Source of the DNA: an uncultured Bacteroidota bacterium
Lineage (GTDB): Bacteria; Bacteroidota; Bacteroidia; Bacteroidales; P3
Assembly: GCA_902777005.1 (NCBI GenBank)
Contig: CACYSB010000010.1
Location: 62,001 to 126,000, forward strand
Direction: 5' to 3'
Length of the DNA stretch: 64,000 nt
Positions within the stretch are counted from its first letter, which is position 1. Each line of letters begins with the position of its first letter. The translations under genes and the position numbers were made by a program. Shown here piece after piece: positions 42,174 to 51,327 of this stretch. The notes beneath the pieces are model-generated. The model was not told the DNA's origin and ran no database searches. It was given only the letters and a program-made list of their open reading frames with translations.

Positions 42174-42964
42174 TTTGGATTGATCTCAAGCAGTTCGACC
42201 TCGAATACCAATGTCGAGCCCGCTGGAATGTTGCCCATGTCGCGCTCCCCGTACCCAAGGTTGTAAGGGATGTAGAGCAGGTACTTCGAGCCTTCGTCCA
42301 TCAGCTGCAGGCCTTCCGTCCAGCCCGGTATCACCTGGTTGAGTGCAAATGTTATGGGCTCGCCGCGATCCACACTGCTGTCGAATGTGGTGCCGTCAAT
42401 CAATTTGCCGGTGTAATGTACCTTCACGCGGTCGGTGGCCTTGGGCATCTTGCCGTTGCCGGCGCGCAGCTTGCGGTATTTCAGGCCGCTCTTGGTGGTG
42501 TAGACCGACTTGTTGTTGCTCACCTCTTTCAGGAACTGCTCACCGGCCTTGATGTTTGCCTGCACACCTTCGCGCTGGCGGCGCTCGAACTCCTGCTGGA
42601 AGCGCTGTAGCAGTGGACGAGCCATCTGGTCGGTCCAGCTGTTCTGCCCTTTGGCGCAGTCAATCATCGCCTGACCGGCCATTGCGCCGTTGATGCCTAG
42701 GTTCTGCTGAGCCCACTGGTTGTAGATGTCGCGTCCGATGGCGTAGGAGGCCGAATCGTTGAAGCTCTTGGGGAACGGGCGGGCAATCTGCTTGCGCAGG
42801 GTCGTCAACTCGGCTTCTGCTTTATCGTAGGCTTCGGCCTTGGCCTTGAGGGCGTTGTACTGCTCCTCGGTCATCGTCGCCTTGCCGCGTTTAATCTTCA
42901 CCTCCTGTGCCTGCATTGCTACCACTGTGGCACACAATGCCAGCACTATAAAGACTTTCTTCAT
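42170..42964 (-). CDS. FKBP-type peptidyl-prolyl isomerase, FkpA-like
   Basis: 264 residues. Signal peptide KKVFIVLALCATVVAMQAQ, an N-terminal helical dimerisation region (about 60-150, SYAIGRDIYNQWAQQNLGIN), and a C-terminal FKBP domain (VKVHYTGKLIDGTTFDSS, IPGWTEGLQLM, YIPYNLGYGERD). A periplasmic chaperone and prolyl isomerase. An early coiled-coil segment (MTEEQYNALKAKAEAYDKAE) is an extra. First gene of the aroC operon. Confidence 0.93.
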   Translation of the reverse strand: MKKVFIVLALCATVVAMQAQEVKIKRGKATMTEEQYNALKAKAEAYDKAEAELTTLRKQIARPFPKSFNDSASYAIGRDIYNQWAQQNLGINGAMAGQAMIDCAKGQNSWTDQMARPLLQRFQQEFERRQREGVQANIKAGEQFLKEVSNNKSVYTTKSGLKYRKLRAGNGKMPKATDRVKVHYTGKLIDGTTFDSSVDRGEPITFALNQVIPGWTEGLQLMDEGSKYLLYIPYNLGYGERDMGNIPAGSTLVFEVELLEINPK

Positions 42965-42987
42965 CTTTTTTACCTTTTACTTTGTAC

Positions 42988-43007
42988 AGCCGTTTCATGA
43001 AACGGCT
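42988..43007. repeat. Perfect 20-bp palindrome
   Basis: AGCCGTTTCATGAAACGGCT, followed by CTAC. Same layout as the mini-palindromes at 3660, 16032 and 45836. Between buk and the FKBP gene; it could act as a terminator for buk, though no T-run follows on that strand. Confidence 0.8.
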
Positions 43008-43017
43008 CTACCGCTGT

Positions 43018-44109
43018 TTACTTGTACTCTTTCACTTCTACGCCGTCGAGCACTTCCTTGCCGCAGATGGCGAGGGCCAGCATCTCGTTCTCGCCCTTGT
43101 AGATCTTCACGGGGGCAATCCAGCCCACGCGCTCCTCAATCATGGCCATCCAGGGCTTGCTGTAGGCGATGCCGCCGGTGAGGATGATGGCGTCCACCTT
43201 GCCGTTGACCACAGCGGCCAGACGGCTGATCTCCATCGACACCTGGTAGGTGAAGGCTTCCACCAGCATCTGGCACTTCTCGTCGCCGGCCAGTGCACGC
43301 TTCTCAACATCGTAGGCGTCGTTGGTGCCAAGATAGGCCACAAAGCCGCCCTCGGCAGTGACCATCTTCTTCAGCTTGGCCTCGTCGTATTTGCCGCTGC
43401 AGGCCACCTCGATGAGCTTCGAGGCATTGATGGAACCGCAACGGGTGGGCGAGAAGGCACCGAGGCCGCAGAGAGCGCGGTTCACCTCGACGCAGCGGCC
43501 GTGGTTGTGCACGCCGACGCTCACGCCGCCGCCCATGTGGGCGATGATGAGGTTGAGGTCCTCATAGTGCTTGCCCAGCTCGCGGGCATACAGCTTGCCG
43601 GTCATCTTCTGGTTCAGGCAGTGCCAGATGACGCCCTCGCGCGAGGGGTCGAGGTCGAACACAGGGTGGCCGCTGATCTTCGCAAAGTCGGGACGCTCGT
43701 CCACGATGCCCGGGTCGGCGATATAGGCGCAAGGCAGGCCAATCTCGGTGGCGATGGCGTCGCTGATAAGGGCGCCGAGGTTGCAGGCATGTTTGCCCTG
43801 GATACCGGCGTGGCACTCCTCCTTCATCAGTTCATTCACTCGGTAGCAGCCGCTCTCGCAGGGGCGGGTCAGGCCACCGCGGCCCATGACAACGGCAATC
43901 TCGTCGGTGCCCACGCCGTGGCGCTTCACCATGTCGAGGATGGCGGTCTTGCGGTACTCGAACTGGTCGGCTACTTCGTGGAACTTCTGTATCTCCTCGA
44001 TGGGGTGGGAGAGGTTCTCGGTGAAAACTTCAGTCTCGCCGTCGTAGATGGCGGCTTTCGTCGATGTGGCACCAGGGTTGATTACCAACGTGTATTTTCT
44101 TGTACTCAT
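43018..44109 (-). CDS. buk: Butyrate kinase
   Basis: 363 residues of the ASKHA acetate/butyrate kinase family. Motifs: VINPGATSTKAAIYDGE (phosphate loop), GRGGLTRPCESGCYRVN, HMGGGVSVGVHNHGR, and ILTGGIAYSKPW. The butyrate kinase length and the early GATSTK distinguish it from acetate kinase. It interconverts butyryl-phosphate and butyrate with ATP, at the end of butyrate formation or in short-chain fatty acid uptake. A phosphate butyryltransferase (ptb) is not in the window. It has its own promoter. Confidence 0.93.
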   Translation of the reverse strand: MSTRKYTLVINPGATSTKAAIYDGETEVFTENLSHPIEEIQKFHEVADQFEYRKTAILDMVKRHGVGTDEIAVVMGRGGLTRPCESGCYRVNELMKEECHAGIQGKHACNLGALISDAIATEIGLPCAYIADPGIVDERPDFAKISGHPVFDLDPSREGVIWHCLNQKMTGKLYARELGKHYEDLNLIIAHMGGGVSVGVHNHGRCVEVNRALCGLGAFSPTRCGSINASKLIEVACSGKYDEAKLKKMVTAEGGFVAYLGTNDAYDVEKRALAGDEKCQMLVEAFTYQVSMEISRLAAVVNGKVDAIILTGGIAYSKPWMAMIEERVGWIAPVKIYKGENEMLALAICGKEVLDGVEVKEYK

Positions 44110-44160
44110 TGTTGTATGGTTTATTTATTATTACTATTATTCAAACTTGAAATCACGGTG

Positions 44161-44193
44161 CAAAGATATGAAAAAAAAACGTAATTAAAGCAA
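44161..44193 (-). promoter_or_regulatory. Promoter of buk
   Basis: On the minus strand ATTG (44193-44190), 21 bp, TATCTTTG (44168-44161). The -33 element is one base off TTTG. Leader about 45 nt. Confidence 0.7.
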
Positions 44194-44242
44194 TATTTTT
44201 ATCTTTTTTTATCAACTCTGCGAATTGTTCGCATATAAATAT

Positions 44243-44272
44243 AAGGCCCTGTCGTCGGACAGAGCCTTTTTT
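44243..44272. terminator. Terminator hairpin after the BspA-like gene
   Basis: AAGGCCCTGTC-GTCG-GACAGAGCCTTTTTT. The T-run follows on the plus strand; on the minus strand, where the upstream gene reads, the tail is TTATATTTATA. Probably ends the BspA-like transcript at 44334. Confidence 0.7.
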
Positions 44273-44333
44273 AACTAAACTTTAACGTATGGATATTACC
44301 CCGTCAGGGGTTTCCTTTCAATAGTACACAGCG

Positions 44334-45593
44334 TTACCTTGTCACCACCACCTTGCGGGCCGGATGGTTGCCTATCTTAATCATATAAACGCCTGTGGAC
44401 AATGCCTCGTTGCGGACTTTATGACCAACCATATTGAAAACGTTTACAGGTGCTCCATCGGCACCATCAACATGGATGCGACCATTATCCGACCATACAC
44501 GGATATCGTCCATATCAACATCTTCTATCCCGTTGCAGTCCTCTTCGATGACAGGAATTTCATTCCAGTAATCGGCGTCGAGGTATGCCTGCCGGGCGCC
44601 GCAGGGGACGATGAGGGTGTCGAAGGTTATATCTCCGATGAGCAGGGAAATCGAATTGACGGCAGGAGGAAGGGCGGTCTTGATGGTGACGCGGGTAAGA
44701 GCGGTAGCGCCGGAGAAGGCTCCTCCACCTATACGCATAAGGGTGTTTGAGGTGATGTCGACGCTCCGCAGCGCGGTGCAGCCCCAGAACATGTTTTCGG
44801 GGACAGCCAGCAGGTGGGAAGGCAGCACCACCGAGGTGAGGCCGGTGCAGCCCCAGAAAGCACACCTGCCAATGGTTTCGACACTTGCGGGGAAGTGGAT
44901 GCCGGTCAGGCCTACGCAGAACTCAAACACACCGCCGCATATGGCCTGGATGCCGTCGGGAATGGTGTATTCGCCGCTATAGTCCATAGGCATGAACATG
45001 AAGTGAGTGCTGTTATAGACGGGTTGCGTCAGGTTGTGGCAACTGCCAAAGATTGCATCGCCGACCATTGCCGTGCTGTCGGGCAGGATGACTGAACGAA
45101 GCGCTGTATCGCCGGAGAACACGTAGTTGCCGATGTTGCGGACCGAATTGGGAATCGTGACGGAGGTCAGCGCTATGCAGCCATGGAAAGCCATCTGCTG
45201 TATTTCCACTACCGAGGAGGGAAGCGTCACAGCCGTGAGGGTGGTGCACTGGGAGAAGCATCCCTGCCCAAGGACAGTGACGGTGTTGGGAATGTCCAGC
45301 GCCGAGTAGTTGCATTCGCCGAAACTGCCGATGGTTGTCACCGTGTAGGTGATTTCCTCGTGGGTAACGGTGGATGGAATAACCAAGGTGCCGGAGAGCT
45401 GCAGGCGACGCCAGTCAAGGTCGTCGGTTGACGACACCGAAACCTCGTTGTTGCCGATGATTGTGTAGTACAGCGTATCACCGTTGACGTTCACAGCCCA
45501 GAAATCGGCATTCTGCGCCTGTGCCGTCTGCACGGTGCCAGCCAGCACCACAGCAGCCATCATACTAAGGAATACTTTTCTAATCATATTCAT
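44334..45593 (-). CDS. BspA-like leucine-rich repeat protein with type IX sorting domain
   Basis: 419 residues. Signal peptide, then LRR_5 repeats of the BspA type at about 80-330: ALDIPNTVTVLGQGCFSQCTTL, VTLPSSVVEIQQMAFHGCIAL, VTIPNSVRNIGNYVFSGDTAL (each in part). The C-terminal about 60 residues (VNVFNMVGHKVRNEALSTGVYMIKIG...RKVVVTR) are a type IX sorting domain. Surface exposure and binding to host or bacterial proteins are usual for the family. The start could also be the ATG at 45587. It has a consensus promoter. Confidence 0.9.
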   Translation of the reverse strand: MNMIRKVFLSMMAAVVLAGTVQTAQAQNADFWAVNVNGDTLYYTIIGNNEVSVSSTDDLDWRRLQLSGTLVIPSTVTHEEITYTVTTIGSFGECNYSALDIPNTVTVLGQGCFSQCTTLTAVTLPSSVVEIQQMAFHGCIALTSVTIPNSVRNIGNYVFSGDTALRSVILPDSTAMVGDAIFGSCHNLTQPVYNSTHFMFMPMDYSGEYTIPDGIQAICGGVFEFCVGLTGIHFPASVETIGRCAFWGCTGLTSVVLPSHLLAVPENMFWGCTALRSVDITSNTLMRIGGGAFSGATALTRVTIKTALPPAVNSISLLIGDITFDTLIVPCGARQAYLDADYWNEIPVIEEDCNGIEDVDMDDIRVWSDNGRIHVDGADGAPVNVFNMVGHKVRNEALSTGVYMIKIGNHPARKVVVTR

Positions 45594-45619
45594 GATGTTT
45601 TTATTGGTTAATTATTTTG

Positions 45620-45651
45620 CAAAAGTACATATTTATTTCGGATTGACCAAA
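45620..45651 (-). promoter_or_regulatory. Promoter of the BspA-like gene
   Basis: On the minus strand TTTG (45651-45648), 20 bp, TACTTTTG (45627-45620), in agreement with the consensus. Leader about 20-25 nt. Confidence 0.8.
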
Positions 45652-45709
45652 ATAATTTAGCTCGAGGATGAAAATAAGTGCTGTTCTATTCAATGGGAAT
45701 GCGCCAGTG

Positions 45710-45824
45710 TCCCTCCGTAGTCTCTCCGTAGTCTCTCCGTACCCGCTCCGACTGTTCTACGGTTGTTCTACGGTTTTTAGTCGGAGGGAGGACGGAGCGG
45801 AGTCGGACCGGATGCGGTCCGACT
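45710..45824. repeat. Palindromic intergenic element, copy 4 (short form, with added 24-bp palindrome)
   Basis: CCTCCGTAGTCT repeats, CTCCGAC, two perfect 11-bp units TGTTCTACGGT, T-run and GTCGGAG. At 45801-45824 a perfect hairpin AGTCGGACCG-GATG-CGGTCCGACT follows, seen in no other copy. Sits between the DUF58 stop and the BspA-like promoter. Confidence 0.8.
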
Positions 45825-45835
45825 TTATGATGGGT

Positions 45836-45860
45836 GGAGACGTATAATGGTACGTCTCTA

Positions 45861-45861
<1 letters not shown>
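45836..45861. repeat. Mini-palindrome after the DUF58 gene
   Basis: GAGACGTA-TAATGG-TACGTCTC followed by TAC, one base different from the coding copy at 16032. Immediately downstream of the DUF58 stop codon. Confidence 0.8.
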
Positions 45862-46803
<942 letters not shown>

Positions 46804-46817
<14 letters not shown>

Positions 46818-47112
46818 TGAGTTTCTCGGCGAGAGTCTCTTTGGCAACAAGTCCGACGGATTTGTCTACAGGTTGGCCTCCCTTGAAGAAGAGGACGGTG
46901 GGGACGTTGCGGATGCGGAACTGTGCGGCGAGGTCGCTGCATTCGTCCACATCGGCGGTGCCGACGATGGCGCGTCCTTCATATTCTTTCTCGATTTCCT
47001 CGATGCGCGGGGCGAGGGCTTTGCATGGGCCGCACCAGGTGGCGCCGAAGTCAATCATTACGGGCAGCGGCTGCTGCATGATGGTGTTGAAGTTTTCTTC
47101 TGTGACTTTCAT
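46804..47112 (-). CDS. trxA: Thioredoxin
   Basis: 102 residues. FGATWCGPCK active site (Cys27, Cys30), cis-proline loop RNVPTVLFFKGGQ and the usual ending VAKETLAEKLNALL. No signal peptide, so cytoplasmic; TrxB at 13.3 kb would reduce it. Second-last gene of the lipoprotein-DUF5723-der-trxA-DUF58 operon, 17 bp after der. Confidence 0.97.
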
Positions 47113-47129
47113 GATGTGTTATTTTATTG

Positions 47130-48434
47130 TTATTTTGCTCTAAAGAAGATTGATATCGGAACCCCGTGGAAGTCCCAGAGCTCACGGAGACGGTTCTCGA
47201 CGAAGCGCTTGTATGGGTCGCGTACATACTGCGGCAGGTTGCAGAAGAAGACGAACTGCGGGTAGGGTGTTGGCAGCTGGGTGATGTATTTAATCTTGAC
47301 CCATTTGCCTTTGACCGAGGGCGGTGGGTTCTGTTCCTTGACAATGGGCAGAAGGGTGTCGTTGAGCTCGGCGGTGGCGATGCGGCGGGAGCGGGCTTCG
47401 TAGACGGCACGGGCTGTCTCCAGCACCTTGAAGATGCGCTGTTTGTTGATGACAGAGGTGAAGATGATGGGGACGTCGGTGAAGGGTGCAATGCGTTCGC
47501 GGATAAGATTCTCGTAGTCGCGGTGGGTGTTGGTCTCTTTCTGGACGAGGTCCCACTTGTTGACGACGATGACGACGCCCTTGTGGTTGCGTTGGATGAG
47601 CGAGAAGATGTTGAGGTCCTGCTGCTCCAACCCCTGGCTGGCGTCGAGCATGAGGATGCACACGTCGGAGGCCTCGATGGCACGCACGGAGCGCATGACT
47701 GAGTAGAACTCGAGGTCTTCGGAGACTTTGCTCTTGCGACGCAGACCTGCTGTGTCGACGAAGTTGAAGTCGAAGCCGAAGAGGTTGTAACGTGAGTAAA
47801 TGGAGTCGCGGGTGGTGCCTGCGATTGGTGTGACGACGGAGCGGTGCTCGCCGGTGATCATGTTGATGAAGGAGCTCTTGCCTACATTGGGGCGACCTAC
47901 AACGGCAATGCGGGGCAGGCCGTCGGTGGGGTCGTCAGTGCCTTCAGAGAAGTCCTTGACAAGGGCGTCGAGGAGGTCGCCGGTGCCGCCGCCGGTGATG
48001 CCGGCAATGGGGTAGGGGTCACCGAGGCCGAGGGCGTAGAACTCGGCCAGGCCGTCCATCTGGGCGCTGTTGTCGACTTTGTTGGCGGCGAGGACGACGG
48101 GCTTGGGACACTTGCGCAGCATCTCGGCCACGTCTTCGTCCATGGGCGTGAGCCCTTCGCGGGCATCGACGAGGAAGAGGATGACGTCGGCCTCGTCGAC
48201 GGCGAGGGCCACTTGTTTGCGTATCTCTACCTCGAACTCGTCGTCGCCACCCATGACGTAGCCGCCGGTGTCGATGACGGAGAAATGCTTGCCGTTCCAG
48301 TCGGAGTGGCCGTATTGGCGGTCACGGGTGACGCCGCTGACTGAGTCGACGATGGCGTCGCGGCTTTCTGTGAGGCGGTTGAAGAGGGTTGACTTGCCGA
48401 CGTTGGGTCGGCCTACTATTGCTATAATGTTCAT
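47130..48434 (-). CDS. der: Ribosome assembly GTPase Der (EngA)
   Basis: 434 residues with two tandem GTPase domains: [14 protein letters not shown] near residue 8 and [14 protein letters not shown] near 183, with NKVD and NKWD guanine motifs ([14 protein letters not shown]). A C-terminal KH-like domain ends in [11 protein letters not shown]. Essential for 50S subunit maturation. The preceding DUF5723 gene abuts it directly. Confidence 0.97.
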   Translation of the reverse strand: MNIIAIVGRPNVGKSTLFNRLTESRDAIVDSVSGVTRDRQYGHSDWNGKHFSVIDTGGYVMGGDDEFEVEIRKQVALAVDEADVILFLVDAREGLTPMDEDVAEMLRKCPKPVVLAANKVDNSAQMDGLAEFYALGLGDPYPIAGITGGGTGDLLDALVKDFSEGTDDPTDGLPRIAVVGRPNVGKSSFINMITGEHRSVVTPIAGTTRDSIYSRYNLFGFDFNFVDTAGLRRKSKVSEDLEFYSVMRSVRAIEASDVCILMLDASQGLEQQDLNIFSLIQRNHKGVVIVVNKWDLVQKETNTHRDYENLIRERIAPFTDVPIIFTSVINKQRIFKVLETARAVYEARSRRIATAELNDTLLPIVKEQNPPPSVKGKWVKIKYITQLPTPYPQFVFFCNLPQYVRDPYKRFVENRLRELWDFHGVPISIFFRAK

Positions 48435-49889
48435 TTAGTTCTGGAGTATGCGACTGGCACCACCGTTACCGAAGAGGAGGTTGAGGCCAATCTTGAAGCT
48501 GAAGGACTGTGCTTCGACAAGGTATATGCTGCTGACGTAGTCGCCGATGAGATAAATCTGGAAGATGGTGGCCGGGGTAAAGACAATGCCCACGCCGGGG
48601 TTGATGGCGTCGAAGTGGTTGCCGTCGTAGACGAAGGAGTTGCCGGCGGTGACTTCGAGCCAGTTGAAGATGTTGGCGCCGACGGAGAGTGTGGTGTTGA
48701 AGCGGAAGGTGTTGGTGATGTTGTTGCCGAGGTCGTGCTTGAAGCGGTTGCCCTTACTCAGGAGGCCGCGGTCGAACTGGCCGTGGAAGAGAAGGCCTAC
48801 GCGCAGCATCTTGGCGAAGTTGTAGTTGGCGCCGAGGTTAATTTTGGTGGGGATGCTGTACCAGTAGTCGGAAGCCTCGCCGGTGGCTGGACGGATGCCT
48901 TTGAAGAGGTCTTGGTAGTAGGCTACAAGGGAGTCGGTGTTGAGCTTACCGCCGTGGAGCATGGAGGTGGCGTCCTCACCGCTGAAGGACAGGAGCACAT
49001 GGCCGTCGCGCGGGGTGACAGTGCTGACGTTCTTGTGCCAGTGGATACCGGCGGAGAGGTCGTTGATGCCCAGCGAGAAGGAGAAGGGCCCCATGTCGTA
49101 CTTGGCGCCGATGTCGAACGAGAAACCGCGGTTGCCATTGAAGATATTAAGCATGTCACCGACGGAGGAGGTCATCTTGCCGTTGGTGTCGAAGCTGGCG
49201 ATGGACGAGGCTTGGAACTGGTAGTAGAGGTCGACGTCGATGGTCTCGAAGTTGTCGCTGGTGTTGAGGACGGCGCGCGTGTTGTCGCTCTGTACGTTGA
49301 GAATACCCCAAAGGTATTTGACGCGTGCGCCGACGGTGAGGCCGAGAGGCTCGAAGCGGTGACCGCCGCCAAGGGCAATTTCGCCGTACATAGTGGTGTT
49401 GAGAATGTCGCCGTTGAGGATGTCTACCTCGCCGATGGCGTTGCCGTTGGCGTCGACGTTACCGTGGCTCACAGCGTCGATGATGGAGACCGGAAGGCCG
49501 AGGTTGAAGTTGGTGACGATGCGCGTATTGAATGTGACGAAGGTGTTGTGTATCTTCAAGCCGAAGCCTAAGAGGTTGATGTCGGCATCGAAGTGGATGC
49601 GGTTGTTGTCGCGCAGTGCGTCTAAGGCTTTGTTGAGGTCTATCACCGTCAGGGTGTCGCCCTGATTGCGCACTATGTCGCTGAGGGAGACCGGCGAACC
49701 GAACTGCAAACCTAATCCCGGCAGACGCAGATAGAAGGTATTCTTGTTTGGGAAGAAGGCTGCGTTGAGGTCACCGCTCTGCGGAGTGCGGAAGGTATGG
49801 TAGAAGAGGTTGTTGGTCTCGCTGTGCTGGGCCATTGCGGTGCCGCAGAAAAGGAGAGCTATGGCTGCTATGATAATCTGTCTTTTCAT
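48435..49889 (-). CDS. DUF5723 outer-membrane protein
   Basis: 484 residues. Signal peptide KRQIIIAAIALLFCGTAMAQ. The body is beta-rich (NTFYLRLPGLGLQFGSPVSLSDI, GEIALGGGHRFEPLGLTVGARVKYLWG, GYDFGAKYDMGPFSFSLGINDLS-like parts) and fits the DUF5723 family of probable barrels. C-terminus LLFGNGGASRILQN. Function unknown. It lies between an unrelated lipoprotein and der. Confidence 0.85.
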   Translation of the reverse strand: MKRQIIIAAIALLFCGTAMAQHSETNNLFYHTFRTPQSGDLNAAFFPNKNTFYLRLPGLGLQFGSPVSLSDIVRNQGDTLTVIDLNKALDALRDNNRIHFDADINLLGFGLKIHNTFVTFNTRIVTNFNLGLPVSIIDAVSHGNVDANGNAIGEVDILNGDILNTTMYGEIALGGGHRFEPLGLTVGARVKYLWGILNVQSDNTRAVLNTSDNFETIDVDLYYQFQASSIASFDTNGKMTSSVGDMLNIFNGNRGFSFDIGAKYDMGPFSFSLGINDLSAGIHWHKNVSTVTPRDGHVLLSFSGEDATSMLHGGKLNTDSLVAYYQDLFKGIRPATGEASDYWYSIPTKINLGANYNFAKMLRVGLLFHGQFDRGLLSKGNRFKHDLGNNITNTFRFNTTLSVGANIFNWLEVTAGNSFVYDGNHFDAINPGVGIVFTPATIFQIYLIGDYVSSIYLVEAQSFSFKIGLNLLFGNGGASRILQN

Positions 49890-49908
49890 GGTCTGTTCCT
49901 CCTCTTTG

Positions 49909-51231
49909 TTATTTCATGATACCTTGGTTGGTGAGCGGTATGTCGGCGGTAGCCTTTGGGTGCACCATGACGAACGCCTTGATGTACAGGAAGTCGTCTT
50001 TGCGCATTGCCACTGTCGAGTTGGGGTCGCCCGTGGCCAGCGTGAGGTTGAAGCCTATCTTGCGCGTCTTCTTCAGGTCTTCCAACCGCTGTGCATTGAT
50101 AGGCACATTGATGAGGGTGCGGGTTGAACCGACGGAAATGATTTTGCCGCTGACAGGGTCGGTGCCCAGCGGGGCCGATTGTATGCGTTGATCCCGAATG
50201 AGCGTGTCGCCAATGATGCTGCCGTTGGCGTCGATAAGGTAGGTGGCCATGTTGAAGTTGGCAGGGATGTGGTTGTCGAACGCTAGGCTCAGCTTTGCGT
50301 CACTGAGGTTGACCGTGAGGCCGCGGGCAATGCTGTCGAGGGTCTGCTGGATGTCCAGACGCGGCAGGCTGTCGCCGTTGAGGTTCAGCTGGAAGCTATA
50401 GGCCAGGCGTTTGACTTTGATGTCAAGGGGGAATTCGGCGTCAAGATCCACATCGTAGCTTATCTGCACCTTGTTCAGGCTGTCCAGAAGGTCCGGGTAT
50501 TGCGCTGCGGGGTAGGAGAGAATGAAATAGTCGGTCAGCCAGAAGTGATAGTCAAATTTAACACGTATCTGCTTCGGCAGGTCGTTGATGATGCTCTTCA
50601 TGTTGATGTTCTCCCTCTGCACCGTGTCGCCCTCCATGAGGTGCTTCAGGGTGGTGCCACCCAGCGACAGACCTGTGAACTCCACCTCAGTGCCGTCGTG
50701 CTTGGTGTAGTATATCCTGATGTTGTCGACGCTGGACGTGACGTATTCCTCGTTGTCCACAACGCTACGCACGTTCTCCGGAGCGTCGGCCTTGAACAGG
50801 GCGTTAAAGTCCAGCCACAGGTCACCGATGGTGATGTTGTTATCCGCCAGCATCTGGTCGAACTCAGCACCGTCGAACAGCGATATGTTCAGTTTGTATT
50901 CCAGCGTCGTGTCCTTACCGATGGCCGAGTTCGCCTTCGAGCCACTCGGGACTAAGCCCGGCGTCACGTTGCTTATGGTGTCGCACAAGTTGGTGTCGAA
51001 GACGATGGTGATAAGATCCGAGCTTTGATCGATGAATCCCGTGTATGTGCTGCTCAGCATCCCCAGGATGTCGTGGAACGTCATCTTGCCGTAGGCTACA
51101 GGTGCTCCGAAGTTTGGGTCTACCTGCCCCTGCATGTGGATGGGGTTCTTCAGCAGTTTCCAGTCGTCGTCACGCATACAGGCCGTCATAGCCAACACCG
51201 CGACAATGGCGAAAAACAGTTTTCTTTTCAT
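49909..51231 (-). CDS. Large lipoprotein, unknown function
   Basis: 440 residues. Signal with lipobox LAMTAC (Cys18), so lipid-anchored. The rest is beta-rich without obvious repeats: DPNFGAPVAYGKMTFHDILGML near the N-terminus and TRTLINVPINAQRLEDLKKT near the C-terminus. No family recognised; proteins with this opening are common in Bacteroidales next to DUF5723. First gene of the operon, 19 bp before DUF5723. A probable -7 element TACCTTTG lies at 51316-51309 (minus), with a weak GTTG at -33. Confidence 0.78.
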   Translation of the reverse strand: MKRKLFFAIVAVLAMTACMRDDDWKLLKNPIHMQGQVDPNFGAPVAYGKMTFHDILGMLSSTYTGFIDQSSDLITIVFDTNLCDTISNVTPGLVPSGSKANSAIGKDTTLEYKLNISLFDGAEFDQMLADNNITIGDLWLDFNALFKADAPENVRSVVDNEEYVTSSVDNIRIYYTKHDGTEVEFTGLSLGGTTLKHLMEGDTVQRENINMKSIINDLPKQIRVKFDYHFWLTDYFILSYPAAQYPDLLDSLNKVQISYDVDLDAEFPLDIKVKRLAYSFQLNLNGDSLPRLDIQQTLDSIARGLTVNLSDAKLSLAFDNHIPANFNMATYLIDANGSIIGDTLIRDQRIQSAPLGTDPVSGKIISVGSTRTLINVPINAQRLEDLKKTRKIGFNLTLATGDPNSTVAMRKDDFLYIKAFVMVHPKATADIPLTNQGIMK

Positions 51232-51308
51232 GGTCTATCGTTTTTTGTTTGTTATTATCTGTTGCTGTACAGTGCATTATGTGCATGGTTGGCACTTTAT
51301 GCATTTTA

Positions 51309-51316
51309 CAAAGGTA
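51309..51316 (-). promoter_or_regulatory. Probable -7 element of the lipoprotein-DUF5723-der operon
   Basis: TACCTTTG on the minus strand; a GTTG lies 20 bp upstream in place of TTTG. Confidence 0.55.
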
Positions 51317-51327
51317 TGATATAATTT

